Shown: positions 21,431 through 31,200 of the stretch, piece after piece | Layout: every line of letters begins with the position of its first letter | Position numbering within the stretch: position 1 is the first letter of the stretch | Origin: Aquificaceae bacterium | GTDB taxonomy: Bacteria > Aquificota > Aquificia > Aquificales > Aquificaceae | NCBI GenBank assembly: GCA_026981975.1 | Contig: JALSHV010000015.1 | Span: 113,889 to 177,888 of the forward strand | Direction of reading: 5' to 3' | DNA: 64,000 bases | Notes under the pieces: generated by a model | Databases searched by the model: none | What the model was told of the DNA's origin: nothing | The model's input: only the letters and a program-made list of their open reading frames with translations | Translations under genes and position numbers: made by a program

Positions 21431-22276
21431 TTAAAAGTCCATAATGTAAAAAAGCGGTGTGTGAGCGTGTAACAGCTTAAGCTCTTCTATATCCCCTCCT
21501 AAGATCTTTTGAAGCAGGGTTCTCTCTTCAGGCACAAAAAACTCCCTTGCCTTAGGAACACCTGCCAATTCACGGGCTTTGTCTATAGCGTCCTGAAGCC
21601 CTCCTATCCCGTCTACAAGCCCTACCTCAACAGCTTTTCTTCCCGTTAAAACTCTACCATCTGCTATTTCTCTGAGTTTTTCCTCCGTTATTTTATTCTT
21701 TCTGTATTTCAAAATTGCAGTAAGGAACTGTTCATAAGCATCTGTTATAGTCTCTTTTAAGTATTCCCTTTCCTCAGAGGTTAATTCCCTAAGAGGACTT
21801 AGAGTATCTTTAAACTTTCCAGTCTTTATAGCGGTCGCTTTTATACCTATTTTGTCCAGCAGTTCTCTGTAAGTTACATGTTGAATTATAACTCCTATGC
21901 TTCCCGTGATAGTTCCCGGATTGGCGTATATGTAATCGGCAGGAACAGCTACGTAATACCCGCCGGAAGCCGCTACATTTCCCATGGACACAACAACAGG
22001 TTTTCCTTCTGCTTTAAATCTTTCTAAGGCTCTGTAAATTTCCTGAGAAGCTCCGACGGAACCACCCGGACTATCAATCCTTAAAACAAGAGCTTTTACA
22101 CTTTTATCTCTACGTAAGCGTTCCAGTTTTTTCAGCAGAGGAACAGGATTGACTATCACTCCGTTGATCTTTACTACAGCTATCCTGTCCCCTACGGGGA
22201 TTCTGGAAATCAGGGTAGAAAACATAACAAATGCAATTATAAGTAAAATCCCTATTAGGAATATCCACTTTTTCAT
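21431..22276 (-). CDS. sppA: Signal peptide peptidase SppA (S49 family)
   Basis: Single N-terminal TM, RIDSPGGSVGASQEIYRAL, MGNVAASGGYYVA, PGTITGSIGVI. Confidence 0.95.
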   Translation of the reverse strand: MKKWIFLIGILLIIAFVMFSTLISRIPVGDRIAVVKINGVIVNPVPLLKKLERLRRDKSVKALVLRIDSPGGSVGASQEIYRALERFKAEGKPVVVSMGNVAASGGYYVAVPADYIYANPGTITGSIGVIIQHVTYRELLDKIGIKATAIKTGKFKDTLSPLRELTSEEREYLKETITDAYEQFLTAILKYRKNKITEEKLREIADGRVLTGRKAVEVGLVDGIGGLQDAIDKARELAGVPKAREFFVPEERTLLQKILGGDIEELKLLHAHTPLFYIMDF

Positions 22277-22346
22277 GAATTACTATTTTACCTTTTATGG
22301 CGATTGACATAGTCTAGTGGCGTAGAACTCAACTATATTTTTTCTA

Positions 22347-23744
22347 ATGATTAACATTCTGAAAAAAGATTCCGTTAAGAGACTGGAAACTGTTCTTGGT
22401 AGGAAAAAAGTTCGCTCCTCACTGATTGAGAGAAAACTTTACTCCTACGATGCCACTCCAATACCGATAAAGGGAAAAGTTCCCTTAGCAGTTGTCTTTC
22501 CCGAAAAAGCTGAAGATGTAATCAAGTTAGTAGAAGTGTGTTATGAAGAGGGGATTCCAATGTTTCCGCGTGGAGCGGGTTCTGGACTGACGGGAGGAGC
22601 TGTTCCCCTTAAAGATAAAGGAATAGTGGTTTCCTTTGAAAAAATGACAAACATTGAAATAGATATAGATAACGCTACCGTAATCGCAGAACCGGGAGTG
22701 GTAACCTATGAACTACAGAAAAAGGTGGAAAAGTTAGGATTCTTTTATCCACCTGATCCTTCTTCTTACAAGTATTCAACCGTAGGCGGTAATATAGCTG
22801 AAAATGCAGGGGGTCCCAGATGTTTAAAATACGGTGTTACAAGGGAATACGTCTTAGGTATTACAGCTGTTATTAAGGAAGGCAAAGTTCTTAAAACGGG
22901 AAATCCTGTAATAAAAGATGTGGCTGGTTACGATCTGACTAAGTTTCTTGTAGGTTCCGAAGGAACCTTAGGGCTTTTCACTTCTGCCGTTTTAAGGTTG
23001 ATTCCAAAACCTGCTGAAAGAGCAACAATTCTTGCACTTTTTGAAGATTTGAAAACTGTAGGCAAAGTTGTAACAGAGATAATGAAGAGTGGAGTGCTTC
23101 CCTCAGCTCTTGAATTTATGGACAGCTCCGCGATAGAAGCTGTTGAAAGGTATAAACCTTTAGGACTTCCTAAGGTTGAAGCTTTACTTCTTATAGAAGT
23201 TGACGGTTCTCCAAATGCTGTAAAGGATCAAATAACGGAAATATCTTCTTTATTGAAGAAATTAAAAATCGGTTTTGAAGTTGCTCCCGATGAAAAAACA
23301 GCTCAGAGACTTTGGACAGCTCGCAGAACCTTGGGACCTGCTTTGGGGAATTTGAAATCAGGTAAGATTAACGAAGATATTGTTGTTCCACGAACATACC
23401 TTGCAGAAGTTTTACCGCTTTTTAAAGGGGTAGCGAAAAAATACAAACTTCAAGTGGTTATTTTCGGACATATAGGAGACGGAAATCTTCACGTTAACCT
23501 TCTTTACGATAAATCCAACACGGAAGAGGAAAAAAGAGCGGAAAAAGCTGTTGATGAAATTTTTGATATCACTCTTTCTTTTAAGGGATCTATAACAGGA
23601 GAACACGGTGTAGGTATAACTAAGAAAAAGTTTCTTAAAAAGCAATTCGGAGATACAGGATACGAGATTTTAAAGGGTATAAAGAGCCTTTTTGATCCTA
23701 AAAACCTGTTTAATCCCGGAAAAGTTGTAGATTTAGAAGGGTAG
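22347..23744 (+). CDS. glcD: FAD-linked oxidase, glycolate/lactate dehydrogenase GlcD-like
   Basis: PRGAGSGLTGGAVPL, DPSSYKYSTVGGNIAENAGGPRCLKYG, GDGNLHVN, GSITGEHGVGITKK. Confidence 0.92.
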   Translation: MINILKKDSVKRLETVLGRKKVRSSLIERKLYSYDATPIPIKGKVPLAVVFPEKAEDVIKLVEVCYEEGIPMFPRGAGSGLTGGAVPLKDKGIVVSFEKMTNIEIDIDNATVIAEPGVVTYELQKKVEKLGFFYPPDPSSYKYSTVGGNIAENAGGPRCLKYGVTREYVLGITAVIKEGKVLKTGNPVIKDVAGYDLTKFLVGSEGTLGLFTSAVLRLIPKPAERATILALFEDLKTVGKVVTEIMKSGVLPSALEFMDSSAIEAVERYKPLGLPKVEALLLIEVDGSPNAVKDQITEISSLLKKLKIGFEVAPDEKTAQRLWTARRTLGPALGNLKSGKINEDIVVPRTYLAEVLPLFKGVAKKYKLQVVIFGHIGDGNLHVNLLYDKSNTEEEKRAEKAVDEIFDITLSFKGSITGEHGVGITKKKFLKKQFGDTGYEILKGIKSLFDPKNLFNPGKVVDLEG

Positions 23745-23813
23745 TTTGACTTTCTGAGTTCTTTATCGTAAAATGAGACTTTGTGACTTCAGCTCTGATA
23801 AGGAGGGACCGAC

Positions 23814-24362
23814 ATGGCTTCCGTGTATGGAGCAGTATTGTTTGTAATAGGTGCGGCGGCAATATTACTGATTGCTCTCTTCATATTTTTCCAAAGTTCA
23901 GAACAAGAAGAAGCGGAGAAGGTTACAAAAAAAATATACTCTGTTAGAAAGATTTACTTTTACGTTTTGGTGGCGATTCTGCTGGGAACCCTGGGCTTTA
24001 CTATTCCAAAAGCACCCTATTTTAAGAAGGAAAAAGCTGATGTGGTGGTAAAGATCAAGGGTTGGATGTGGTATTGGGAAATACAACCAGTGAAGGGAGC
24101 TACGTATGAAGCTGGAGAACTCATAATACCCGCAGGTAAAACGGTAGAATTTCAAGTGACTGCAGGAGATGTAAACCACGGATTTGGAATCTACAACTCG
24201 GAAGGAACTCTTCTTTCCCAAGTTCAAGCTATGCCCAATTACACCAATAAACTTATTTACACCTTTAAAGAACCCGGAATTTATGAAGTGTTCTGCATGG
24301 AATACTGCGGGTATGCTCACCACAACATGTTTGCTAAAATCAGAGTAGTTCAGGGGGAGTAA
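23814..24362 (+). CDS. coxB: Heme-copper oxidase subunit II (CuA)
   Basis: DVNHGFGIYN and CMEYCGYAHHNM CuA ligand motif. Confidence 0.92.
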   Translation: MASVYGAVLFVIGAAAILLIALFIFFQSSEQEEAEKVTKKIYSVRKIYFYVLVAILLGTLGFTIPKAPYFKKEKADVVVKIKGWMWYWEIQPVKGATYEAGELIIPAGKTVEFQVTAGDVNHGFGIYNSEGTLLSQVQAMPNYTNKLIYTFKEPGIYEVFCMEYCGYAHHNMFAKIRVVQGE

Positions 24363-24363
24363 G

Positions 24364-25800
24364 ATGAGCGGAGCTAACAGGATAAATATGGTTCCTTACA
24401 TAGTGGTTTTACCTCTTGTTTTTGTAGTTCTCCTGTTTCTCGGATTCTTTATGAGAGCTAGCCAAGGAGAGATCATAAATTTACCGCCGGATTTATTCTA
24501 CGCTCTTATGACACTTCACGGCTTGGGAATGGCGGGAACAGCGGCGGTAGGTGGACTTGCAGCTCTCCTTTATCTTAATGCCAGATACGTAAACATAAAT
24601 CCCAAGGTAGGGACTATTTTGTTTGTCTCCTACCTTATAACGGTTGTGGGACTTATAGTGGCTACTCTACTCGGTAAATTCGGACCTGGTTGGTATGTTC
24701 TGTATCCCTTACCTTTCCTTTCTAACGGTGTATGGGCAAGTTGGACTGCAGGAGTGGCGGTTATTTCTCTTATATTCCTTGGAGTTGCTATTCTGATAGT
24801 CCAGCTGGAACTGTTCAGAGCATTGGTATCCCGTTATGGTCTTAAAAATTCACTCGGCTGGCAGTTTCTTTCAGGCAGAGGAGAGTATGTTCCTCCCATA
24901 GTCATAATTACCATGGCGGGTGTTGTTCTGCCGGGAATACTAACTACATTAGTAGGTGCAGCTTTACTTATGCTTTACTTTTTAAAATGGATTAATCCAG
25001 AACTCCAGTTAGATCCACTGCTTATAAAGAACATGATCTTTATATGGGGACATACTCTTGTAAATATAACTATGTATATGGGAATAGCTGTCTTTTACGA
25101 ACTAATGCCTGAATACACGGGAAGACCTTGGAAGAGTAATAAATACGTAACCCTTGCTTGGAACGCTACCTTCTTCATAGTATTGCTGGCGGTTTTCCAC
25201 CACCTTTATATGGACTTTGTTCAGCCCCTTCCTTTCCATATAACAGGTCAGACTTTCTCTTACTTGGCAACAGTTCCTTCTACAGTAGTTACCGTTATGG
25301 GATTCATAGCTCAAGTTTACAGATCCGGTATAAAGTGGTCCTTTGTTCCCCTTGCTTTCTTCATAGGTGTAACTGGTTGGATTGTGGGCGGTTATGCGGC
25401 GGTTATAGATTCAACCATTGTAGTTAACAACCAGTTTCACAACACTCTTTGGGTTCCTGCTCACTTCCACACTTACTTTTTGTTAGGTTACTATCCTATT
25501 CTCTGGGCATTCCTCTACTACGCTGCGGGCTCTGCTCAAGAAGCCTTTGCTAAGTTCGGACTTGCTTCCTACGTTATAGGAGGTATTGGTTTTGTTTCCA
25601 TGTTTTATGTAGCAGGTGCGTTGAGTGTTCCCAGGAGATATGCGGAATACAGCGCTTTCCCGATAGAGTCTCTGATGAACATAGCACAAGCTTTACCAAA
25701 AGTGGCTGTTATATTTATAGCCTACGTTATTTTCGGTTTTCTGATAATGACTTTCTCTACTTTCGCGGGAATGGGACAGAGGACACCCTCTAAAGCATGA
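24364..25800 (+). CDS. coxA: Heme-copper oxidase subunit I (B/ba3-like)
   Basis: Multi-TM; LMTLHGLGMAGT, WGHTLVNITMYMGIAVFYELMP, VFHHLYMDFVQ, HFHTYFLLGYYPI. Confidence 0.9.
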   Translation: MSGANRINMVPYIVVLPLVFVVLLFLGFFMRASQGEIINLPPDLFYALMTLHGLGMAGTAAVGGLAALLYLNARYVNINPKVGTILFVSYLITVVGLIVATLLGKFGPGWYVLYPLPFLSNGVWASWTAGVAVISLIFLGVAILIVQLELFRALVSRYGLKNSLGWQFLSGRGEYVPPIVIITMAGVVLPGILTTLVGAALLMLYFLKWINPELQLDPLLIKNMIFIWGHTLVNITMYMGIAVFYELMPEYTGRPWKSNKYVTLAWNATFFIVLLAVFHHLYMDFVQPLPFHITGQTFSYLATVPSTVVTVMGFIAQVYRSGIKWSFVPLAFFIGVTGWIVGGYAAVIDSTIVVNNQFHNTLWVPAHFHTYFLLGYYPILWAFLYYAAGSAQEAFAKFGLASYVIGGIGFVSMFYVAGALSVPRRYAEYSAFPIESLMNIAQALPKVAVIFIAYVIFGFLIMTFSTFAGMGQRTPSKA

Positions 25801-26363
25801 ATCTTAAATGGTTTCTGCCTCTGCCCCTTTTGCTACTGTCTTTTTCCTTTCTTTGGTGGTTTACCTTAGGTTTTAGTGCCTTTACAGTTTTTTCCTATAC
25901 TCTGAAAAAAGCGGGAACACCCCCGTATCCGGTTCCATCTATAAAGCTTATATGCCATAACGGTAAGGTAGTATCTCTTCATAACTTTGAAAAACGGGAC
26001 ATTTATGTAAACTTTATATACCTTAGCTGTTACTACGGCTGTCCTATTAGTCTCACAAAGATGTTTTATCTTATAAAAAATTCAAACGGCGGAGATATAT
26101 TTATAAGCGTAAGTGTGGATCCTGAAAGGGATACTATCCCAAAACTGAAAGAGAGATGGCATCTGTTAGGAGGTTTTAACCACTGGCTTTTTTGTAAACC
26201 CTTAGAGAAAAATTGGAAGCCAAAATTCTTGAAAATGGGTGTATGGGTCTATAGGAGAAAAGACGGTCTAATAAACCATACCCTTGAAATTTTCAGGATA
26301 AGAAATAAAAAAGTTGTGGAAGTAATTCCTGTAACCGCCACTACCGAGGTGTCGGGAAGTTGA
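25797..26363 (+). CDS. SCO1/SenC-like copper chaperone
   Basis: NFIYLSCYYGCPISLTKMFYL (CxxxCP) and VSVDPERDT...NHTLEIFRI. Confidence 0.85.
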   Translation: MNLKWFLPLPLLLLSFSFLWWFTLGFSAFTVFSYTLKKAGTPPYPVPSIKLICHNGKVVSLHNFEKRDIYVNFIYLSCYYGCPISLTKMFYLIKNSNGGDIFISVSVDPERDTIPKLKERWHLLGGFNHWLFCKPLEKNWKPKFLKMGVWVYRRKDGLINHTLEIFRIRNKKVVEVIPVTATTEVSGS

Positions 26364-26893
26364 TACTTGTCCTTGTGTTTTTTAGCCTTTTAATATCCCT
26401 TCCTCCCGTAGATGATTTTTTAGATTCCCGTATGGTTGGAAAGGCTTTTTTTCAAAATTTTTTTCTCATAGCTTCGGGAATGCTTATGGCTCATAAAACG
26501 GAAATTTTCCCTTTTAAAGACAATCCAGAGCGAGCTTCTGGATTGATAATCTTTTCCTTTATTTTCCTCTTCTGGTCTATACCCAGAAGCATTGACTTAA
26601 GCGAAATACACTGGTGGATTGATCAACTTAATCATCTTTCCATGTTCGCGGGTGGGTTTATTCTATTACGCAGTCTAAAGGGTTTGCCAACAGTAGCCAA
26701 GGGTGTCTACGGTATACTCTTTAGTTCTATGCTAACAGCAACCGCTATGGTTTACAGATGGAAAAAAGTTATCCTTTGCTCTACTTACACTCTTGAAGAT
26801 CAACACCTTTACGGTAAAGTTCTTCTGATTTTCGGAATCGCCTTATACACTTCAGTAATTCTCTGGATTATTTTTGGCTGGAGTAGAAGATAA
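26360..26893 (+). CDS. Predicted integral membrane protein of the oxidase cluster
   Basis: Several hydrophobic segments; overlaps the SCO gene by 4 bp. No family confidently recognised. Confidence 0.6.
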   Translation: MILVLVFFSLLISLPPVDDFLDSRMVGKAFFQNFFLIASGMLMAHKTEIFPFKDNPERASGLIIFSFIFLFWSIPRSIDLSEIHWWIDQLNHLSMFAGGFILLRSLKGLPTVAKGVYGILFSSMLTATAMVYRWKKVILCSTYTLEDQHLYGKVLLIFGIALYTSVILWIIFGWSRR

Positions 26894-26905
26894 AAAACAG
26901 AAAGG

Positions 26906-26926
26906 AGGCGGCTTTGAAAGCCGCCT
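26906..26926. terminator. Strong hairpin between convergent oxidase and nar operons; probable bidirectional terminator
   Basis: AGGCGGCTTT-G-AAAGCCGCCT; on the minus strand it is followed shortly by a T-rich tract (ctgttttttatc). Confidence 0.65.
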
Positions 26927-26933
26927 TGTAGGA

Positions 26934-28460
26934 TTAATGTCCTCCTATTCCTCCCCTACCGGTGAGAGCCATAAATAGTGCAAATATTGTTTGAAACACT
27001 GCTATCGCCGCTTCCAGTCCTAAGACAAACATACCCCATACAAGCCATCTTTCCTTTTTGCGCATTTCCTCTATATCCGCTATAGCTTCGGCTTCGCGAT
27101 CTACGGGAAGTTCGTCTTTTTCCTCTTCTACAAGACCCCAAGATTCCTTGCTTCCGAGACCTTCATCGCCGGTAACACGTTTCCTGAATCTTCCGAAAGC
27201 AAAGATAAACCAAAGCATAAATGGTATAAACATGAATATAGCAACCGCTGCGTATCCGTCGTGAATGTTCTCCACAGAACCGAAAACCAGAGGATAAATG
27301 ATACCTCCGGAAGTGGATATTCCTCCGATAAAACCTGTGGCTATTCCGGGATACTTCTTAAAGAGAATAGGAACAAGTCCAAAACAAGATCCTGTTCCGG
27401 TGCTGATACAGAATCCGAGCACAGCAAGTATCAAAACAGAGGGAATCAGTTGGTGAGTCCTACCTGCTATTGTGAGTGCTACGGAAAGAATGGTGATCAA
27501 AACCATTGAAGTGAATACCCAGTGAAGTCTTGGAGCCCACGGTTCTGTTTTGTTTAGAAAGGGCCATGGCATCCACCTGTGTTTTTGGAACATGTCGGAT
27601 ATAAATCCCGAAAAAGGTCTCCAAAGTGAAGCGTTAAAGGACTGCACTGCTGCAAAGGTTCCTGCAGCTACACCCATAGCTGCGGTTGTAGTATATCCAA
27701 GTGCTCTGAGTTCTTCCTCAAATCCCAGTTTGTAATAACCGGGTAGCCATGCGTTTAGGGCTATTTCATAACCGAAGCTCATGGCGTATTGGAGCATCAG
27801 AGCTATAGCTCCCCATCTGGTAAAGATGTAAAACATTCTCTTAAGAGACGCGTGTTTCTTAGCTCTTGCTGCTATTTCTTCAGATCTGGCTGGAACTCCT
27901 CTGAGGATATAAAGACCCGCCAAGATAAAGGCAACTATTCCGAGGTGGATAAAGGCTGTTTTATAGTCTGTTCCGTATATACGGGGAAGCATCATAGCTC
28001 CAACACCCGCACCCACGTTTCCTGTTCCTGCGTAGAGTCCTTCTGCAGTTCCTATTTCGTGTTCCTCAAACCACTGAGCCACGTGCTGAATTCCTACTAC
28101 GAAGGATATACCAGCGGAAGCCACTATGACTCTGAGCCAGAAGAAAGTGTTGTAGTCTTCAACAAATGAAGATGCTATACAGGCTATTCCCGTATAGGTA
28201 AGAATCAGAGGAAATGTTCTGTGGGCACCTATCTTATCTGCCAAAAACCCTGCTATAACCCTTCCTATGGGTGCGAGCCATATAGCCGAGCTTGCCAGCA
28301 CTGCAAACTCAGCTCTTGAGAGATTGTAGTGTTCAATAATAGCGGCGCTGAAAGCTGCCGTTGAAAACCACATAAGAAAACACCAGAAAAAGGAAACCGC
28401 AGCTAAGATGAGCTGCTCAATCTTGTTGGTCCGCTTACCTCCTACCGTTACTGAGCCCAT
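26934..28460 (-). CDS. narK: Nitrate/nitrite MFS transporter NarK
   Basis: Multi-TM MFS in the nar operon; ADKIGAHRTFPLIL, GNVGAGVGAMMLP. Confidence 0.88.
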   Translation of the reverse strand: MGSVTVGGKRTNKIEQLILAAVSFFWCFLMWFSTAAFSAAIIEHYNLSRAEFAVLASSAIWLAPIGRVIAGFLADKIGAHRTFPLILTYTGIACIASSFVEDYNTFFWLRVIVASAGISFVVGIQHVAQWFEEHEIGTAEGLYAGTGNVGAGVGAMMLPRIYGTDYKTAFIHLGIVAFILAGLYILRGVPARSEEIAARAKKHASLKRMFYIFTRWGAIALMLQYAMSFGYEIALNAWLPGYYKLGFEEELRALGYTTTAAMGVAAGTFAAVQSFNASLWRPFSGFISDMFQKHRWMPWPFLNKTEPWAPRLHWVFTSMVLITILSVALTIAGRTHQLIPSVLILAVLGFCISTGTGSCFGLVPILFKKYPGIATGFIGGISTSGGIIYPLVFGSVENIHDGYAAVAIFMFIPFMLWFIFAFGRFRKRVTGDEGLGSKESWGLVEEEKDELPVDREAEAIADIEEMRKKERWLVWGMFVLGLEAAIAVFQTIFALFMALTGRGGIGGH

Positions 28461-28462
28461 AT

Positions 28463-29143
28463 CTATACCCCCCTAACAGATTTCCTCACCCATATAACTA
28501 CTTGATAAGGTCTCCACAGATAGGTAATAGGAACAGTAAAGACGTGAACAAGTCTTGTAAAAGGAAAGAGTAAAATTATCACAAATGCCATAAAGAAATG
28601 AAGCTTAACAGCCCAAGGCATTGTTTGCACATAACTTATATCAGGTCTCAAAGTAAAGAGGGACCATAACCAAGAAGAGGCTGTTTGAGTGAACCATAAA
28701 CCACCCCAGCTGTAGAATACCGCAACGTAAAGTCCAAGAGCTACTTGAACAATTAAAGACAGCAGCAGGAGCCAATCGGCAAGATTAGAAGTGACAGCCA
28801 CCCTTGTGTCAGAAAGTCTTCTGATAGCCAGTAACACAAGCCCAAAAAGTGAATACATAGCAAGTGCCCAGCCTGTTACCTCAAGAACAACAGCCCTTAA
28901 AGGACCTCCAACAACAGCAAGATGAAGATCCGGCAGGAGAAAAGCTGTCAGGTGCGCCAAAAGTATAAGCAGTATTCCGTAATGCCAAGAAATAGAACCC
29001 CAGAAAAGTTTGTTGTTTTCCAAGAATTGGGTGGACAAGCTGGAGTATGAAAATCTATCGCTAAAGTATCTGTAAATGCCTACCGCTATTGCAAGAGCTA
29101 TAGCTATATAAGGAAATCCTACAAAAAGGAAAAGATCTAACAT
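28463..29143 (-). CDS. narI: Respiratory nitrate reductase gamma subunit (cytochrome b)
   Basis: 226 aa, five TM-like segments, His residues (WHYGILLILLAHL; KLHFFMAFVIILLFPFTRLVHVF). Confidence 0.93.
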   Translation of the reverse strand: MLDLFLFVGFPYIAIALAIAVGIYRYFSDRFSYSSLSTQFLENNKLFWGSISWHYGILLILLAHLTAFLLPDLHLAVVGGPLRAVVLEVTGWALAMYSLFGLVLLAIRRLSDTRVAVTSNLADWLLLLSLIVQVALGLYVAVFYSWGGLWFTQTASSWLWSLFTLRPDISYVQTMPWAVKLHFFMAFVIILLFPFTRLVHVFTVPITYLWRPYQVVIWVRKSVRGV

Positions 29144-29706
29144 GATCCTATACCTCCTTTATTATAATAGTTGCAATTTTCATACCAAAGATAATGGGAG
29201 GAAAGAATCCTGTGTATAATTTCCAGAACTTTACTGTATGGGTTGTCTTCTTTAAGATTTTCCCTCATTTTCTCAACAGCAGGGATAAGACAAAGGTTTA
29301 TCAAATCTCCTTTTTCTTCTTCATTCTCATACAACGGGATAAACTCAAGAACAACGGATATATGATCTGGAAGCTCATTTTCGTTGTAAGAGTAGCCGTA
29401 TGTCTTGTAAGCTTCTTTTAAACCTACCATGAAGTAACTCCTTCTGTAATCCTCACCGAATATATGGTGTCCCACGTAAGGAGGAGCGGGAGGTTGCAAA
29501 TCAAAGGTATAAGTGTAAATATCTTGAAGGCGTTCTAAGCCTTCCTTATTTATAAAAGCTATGAAGTCTTCCATTACGGGAACAAGAGATCTATCAAATT
29601 GTTTTAGTATATCCAAACTTCTGTAGGCGTATTCTTCCGTTTTCTGTGTTGGAAATTGTAATAGCCTTGCCAAAAACTGTAACAGCTCATTTACTTTATC
29701 CATCAC
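29137..29706 (-). CDS. narJ: Nitrate reductase assembly chaperone NarJ
   Basis: TorD/NarJ-like (YTYTFDLQPPAPPYVGHHIFGEDYRRS), between narH and narI. Confidence 0.9.
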   Translation of the reverse strand: MMDKVNELLQFLARLLQFPTQKTEEYAYRSLDILKQFDRSLVPVMEDFIAFINKEGLERLQDIYTYTFDLQPPAPPYVGHHIFGEDYRRSYFMVGLKEAYKTYGYSYNENELPDHISVVLEFIPLYENEEEKGDLINLCLIPAVEKMRENLKEDNPYSKVLEIIHRILSSHYLWYENCNYYNKGGIGSC

Positions 29707-31190
29707 ATTCCTCTCTGCGGTGGTTTCCTGAAACCAAATCCGACACTTGCCTTTGTGTCGTAAACGTCCGCAGATCTTTCCACGGAAAGCTCTCTGTGGG
29801 AAGGAGGTATAACAAATCTCTCATGGAAGGTAGGTAGAGACATTAGTCTATACATTTCCTCCGCAACTTCTGGTGTGAGTTCCATCTGCTGCATCATTTT
29901 CTTCACTTCCTCTTCTGGAACATCTTTGGCGTTTTGCGCTCTTTTGTAAAGCCTTAAAGCAAGCATTTTCTTAAGAGCGTAGTTTATATGATCTTCATTA
30001 CCCGCAGTGAAGAGATTTGATAGGTATCTTACAGGTATTCTCACACTTTCTGGAGTGCTGAAGAAATCTTTTGCAAGTTCGTATATTTCTCCTTTCCTAA
30101 AAGCCATAATCGGCAGTAAAGGAGGAACATAGAAAACCATTGGCATGGTTCTATACTCAGGGTGTAAGGGAAAAGCTATTTTCCATTCCTTAACGAATTT
30201 GTAAACTGGAGATTTTTGAGCGTATTCTATGACAGATTCATGAATACCGTTTGCCTTAGCTGCTTTTATAACTTCTTCATCAAAGGGATTGAGAATTATA
30301 TCTCTTTGAGCATCTACAAGATCTCTATCAGATTTCTTAGCGGATTCCTCTATCCTGTCAGCATCGTAAAGAATAACTCCCAGATATCTTATTCTTCCTA
30401 CACACGAATGGAAGCAAGCGGGAGCCATTCCTGTTTCAACCCTTGGATAGCAGAGAATGCATTTTTCGGATTTACCCGTATTCCAGTTGAAGTAAACCTT
30501 TTTATAGGGACAACCCGATATACACATTCTCCAAGCTCTGCACTTTTCTTGACTTATCAGAACTATTCCGTCTTCCGCTCTCTTGTATATAGCTCCTGCA
30601 GGACAAGCAGCTACACAACCCGGATTTAAACAGTGATTGCATATTCTCGGCACATAGAAGAAAACCACTCTCTCAAATTCAAAGAGTTTTTGTCTTTCTT
30701 CTTCGGAAAGATTTTTTAAATTCGGATCATTACGAGCATACACGGGTGTTCCACTCAGATCATCGTCCCAGTTGGGACCTGCTTCTATTTCAATAGGTTC
30801 TCCAGTGATCATGGATATGGGACGGGCTACAGGTTGAACGTCCATTTCAGGAGAATTGAACAGATCCTCATACCTGTATGTCCAAGGTTCGTAATAGTCG
30901 TCTATTGTAGGTAAATACGGATTGTAAAAGAGATTTATTAGTCTGCTTACTCTACCGCCAAGCTTTAATCTCAGTTCCCCGTTAGCAAGTTCCCAACCTC
31001 CTTTATACTTTTCCTGATCTTCCCAAAGTGTGGGATACCCTGTTCCCGGTTTTGTTTCAACGTTGTTCCACCAAGCGTATTCCAATCCTTTCCTGTCAGT
31101 CCAAATGTTCTTACAAGCTATACTACAGGTGTGACAACCTATACATTTGTCCAAATGAAAAACAGCAGCTATTTGCGCCCTTACGTCCAT
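29703..31190 (-). CDS. narH: Respiratory nitrate reductase beta subunit (Fe-S)
   Basis: KCIGCHTCSIACKNIWT, CNHCLNPGCVAACPAGAIYKR, CRAWRMCISGCPYKKVYFNW. Confidence 0.97.
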   Translation of the reverse strand: MDVRAQIAAVFHLDKCIGCHTCSIACKNIWTDRKGLEYAWWNNVETKPGTGYPTLWEDQEKYKGGWELANGELRLKLGGRVSRLINLFYNPYLPTIDDYYEPWTYRYEDLFNSPEMDVQPVARPISMITGEPIEIEAGPNWDDDLSGTPVYARNDPNLKNLSEEERQKLFEFERVVFFYVPRICNHCLNPGCVAACPAGAIYKRAEDGIVLISQEKCRAWRMCISGCPYKKVYFNWNTGKSEKCILCYPRVETGMAPACFHSCVGRIRYLGVILYDADRIEESAKKSDRDLVDAQRDIILNPFDEEVIKAAKANGIHESVIEYAQKSPVYKFVKEWKIAFPLHPEYRTMPMVFYVPPLLPIMAFRKGEIYELAKDFFSTPESVRIPVRYLSNLFTAGNEDHINYALKKMLALRLYKRAQNAKDVPEEEVKKMMQQMELTPEVAEEMYRLMSLPTFHERFVIPPSHRELSVERSADVYDTKASVGFGFRKPPQRGM

Positions 31191-31200
31191 AACCCACCTC

